Source: Pseudomonas sp. ZH-FAD (GTDB taxonomy: Bacteria; Pseudomonadota; Gammaproteobacteria; Pseudomonadales; Pseudomonadaceae). Taken from it: a DNA stretch of 64,000 nt. Below are positions 63,884-64,000 of this stretch, one piece after another (position 1 is the stretch's first letter; the number at the start of each line of letters is the position of its first letter). The position numbers and the translations under genes were made by a program. Location of the stretch: positions 115,517-179,516 of the forward strand of contig NZ_PGLR01000005.1 in the NCBI RefSeq assembly GCF_002803095.1, written 5' to 3'. The notes beneath the pieces were generated by a model that saw nothing but the letters and a program-made list of their open reading frames with translations, was not told the DNA's origin and made no database searches.

Positions 63884-64000
63884 ATCGGGTAGGAGGCGGC
63901 CTCACGGCCGCCGTCCTCCCACACCACCGTGCGTACGGTTCCGTACACGGCGGTTCAGGCCATGCGGTTAAGCCGATTGATCGTATCCAGTATCGAGACC
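63884..64000 (-). mobile_element. Group II intron, 3' end (domains V-VI), running off the window
   Basis: On the minus strand the part from 63951 down reads ACCGCCGTGTACGG, AACC, then GTACGCACGGTGGT, which folds as a domain-V-like hairpin, followed by GGGAGGACGGCGGCC, GTGA and GGCCGCCTCCTACCC, a domain-VI-like hairpin ending near 63884. This end is familiar from group II introns with reverse transcriptases in proteobacteria. A short open frame ending with TGA at 63955-63957 may be the last codons of the intron-encoded protein. The 5' part and the maturase are outside the window. Confidence 0.65.

Overview
The window is a piece of a high-GC gammaproteobacterial chromosome, almost certainly Pseudomonas of the P. 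mendocina / P. oleovorans / P. aeruginosa relatives. Reasons: gene order (ureD-ureA-GNAT-ureB-ureC, oxaloacetate decarboxylase, Hsp70-like protein, desB-reductase-desT, ureE-F-G, LOG protein-DUF808-azurin, alr-dnaB-rplI-rpsR-rpsF-rlmB-rnr-tRNA-Leu) parallels the PA4864-PA4937 stretch of P. aeruginosa as I remember it; azurin and DesT are typical of Pseudomonas; and several dispersed palindromic repeats (CGTGGGAA-type, GTAGCCCGGATG-type, GGTAGGGTGCG-type) are of kinds common in this genus.

Layout. 0-5.5 kb: TauE-like permease (partial), urease structural genes with two GNAT acetyltransferases between ureA and ureB, and an AT-richer lipoprotein. 5.6-11.2 kb, minus strand: hemerythrin, DksA/TraR-type zinc-finger protein, oxaloacetate decarboxylase, an orphan type II secretion F-like protein and three orphan periplasmic binding proteins. 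11.3-17.2 kb, plus strand: small membrane proteins, an Hsp70-like ATPase, DUF6152/DUF6644, an unknown protein and a VOC protein. 17.3-24.7 kb, minus strand: a catabolic block (TRAP transporter, glutamine-synthetase-like ligase, aldehyde dehydrogenase, Fe alcohol dehydrogenase). 24.9-30.6 kb: hydrolase, AEC transporter, a secreted 16-residue-repeat protein, and the DesB/reductase/DesT acyl desaturase system. 30.7-33.2 kb: the urease accessory operon ureEFG-hupE. 33.3-38.1 kb: GDPD, LysE exporter, LOG, DUF808, azurin, with two gene-free gaps rich in DnaA-box-like 9-mers. 38.1-44.9 kb, minus strand: an uncharacterised predicted peptide-ligation cluster (DUF2126/transglutaminase, ATP-grasp/alpha-E, transglutaminase). 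45-54 kb: diheme cytochrome/beta-helix pair, methyltransferase, YgiQ, a diguanylate cyclase, alanine racemase. 54-61.6 kb: core replication/translation operon and two identical tRNA-Leu(CAG). 61.8-64 kb: chemoreceptor and the 3' end of a group II intron running off the window.

The connecting thread I see is nitrogen. Strong matches to the sigma54 (RpoN) -24/-12 promoter lie just upstream of ureD, ureE, the LysE-type exporter and the DUF2126/ATP-grasp cluster; an NtrC-like site sits about 100 bp upstream of the ureE promoter. Both halves of the split urease locus, an amino-acid exporter and the uncharacterised ligase cluster may therefore respond together to nitrogen limitation. The ligase/transglutaminase cluster with its own sigma54 promoter is my best candidate for an undescribed system; the repeat protein at 27.1 kb, the DnaA-box-like gaps and a TA-flanked MITE-like repeat family are the next most interesting. 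All family calls are from reading the translated sequence; no searches were run.
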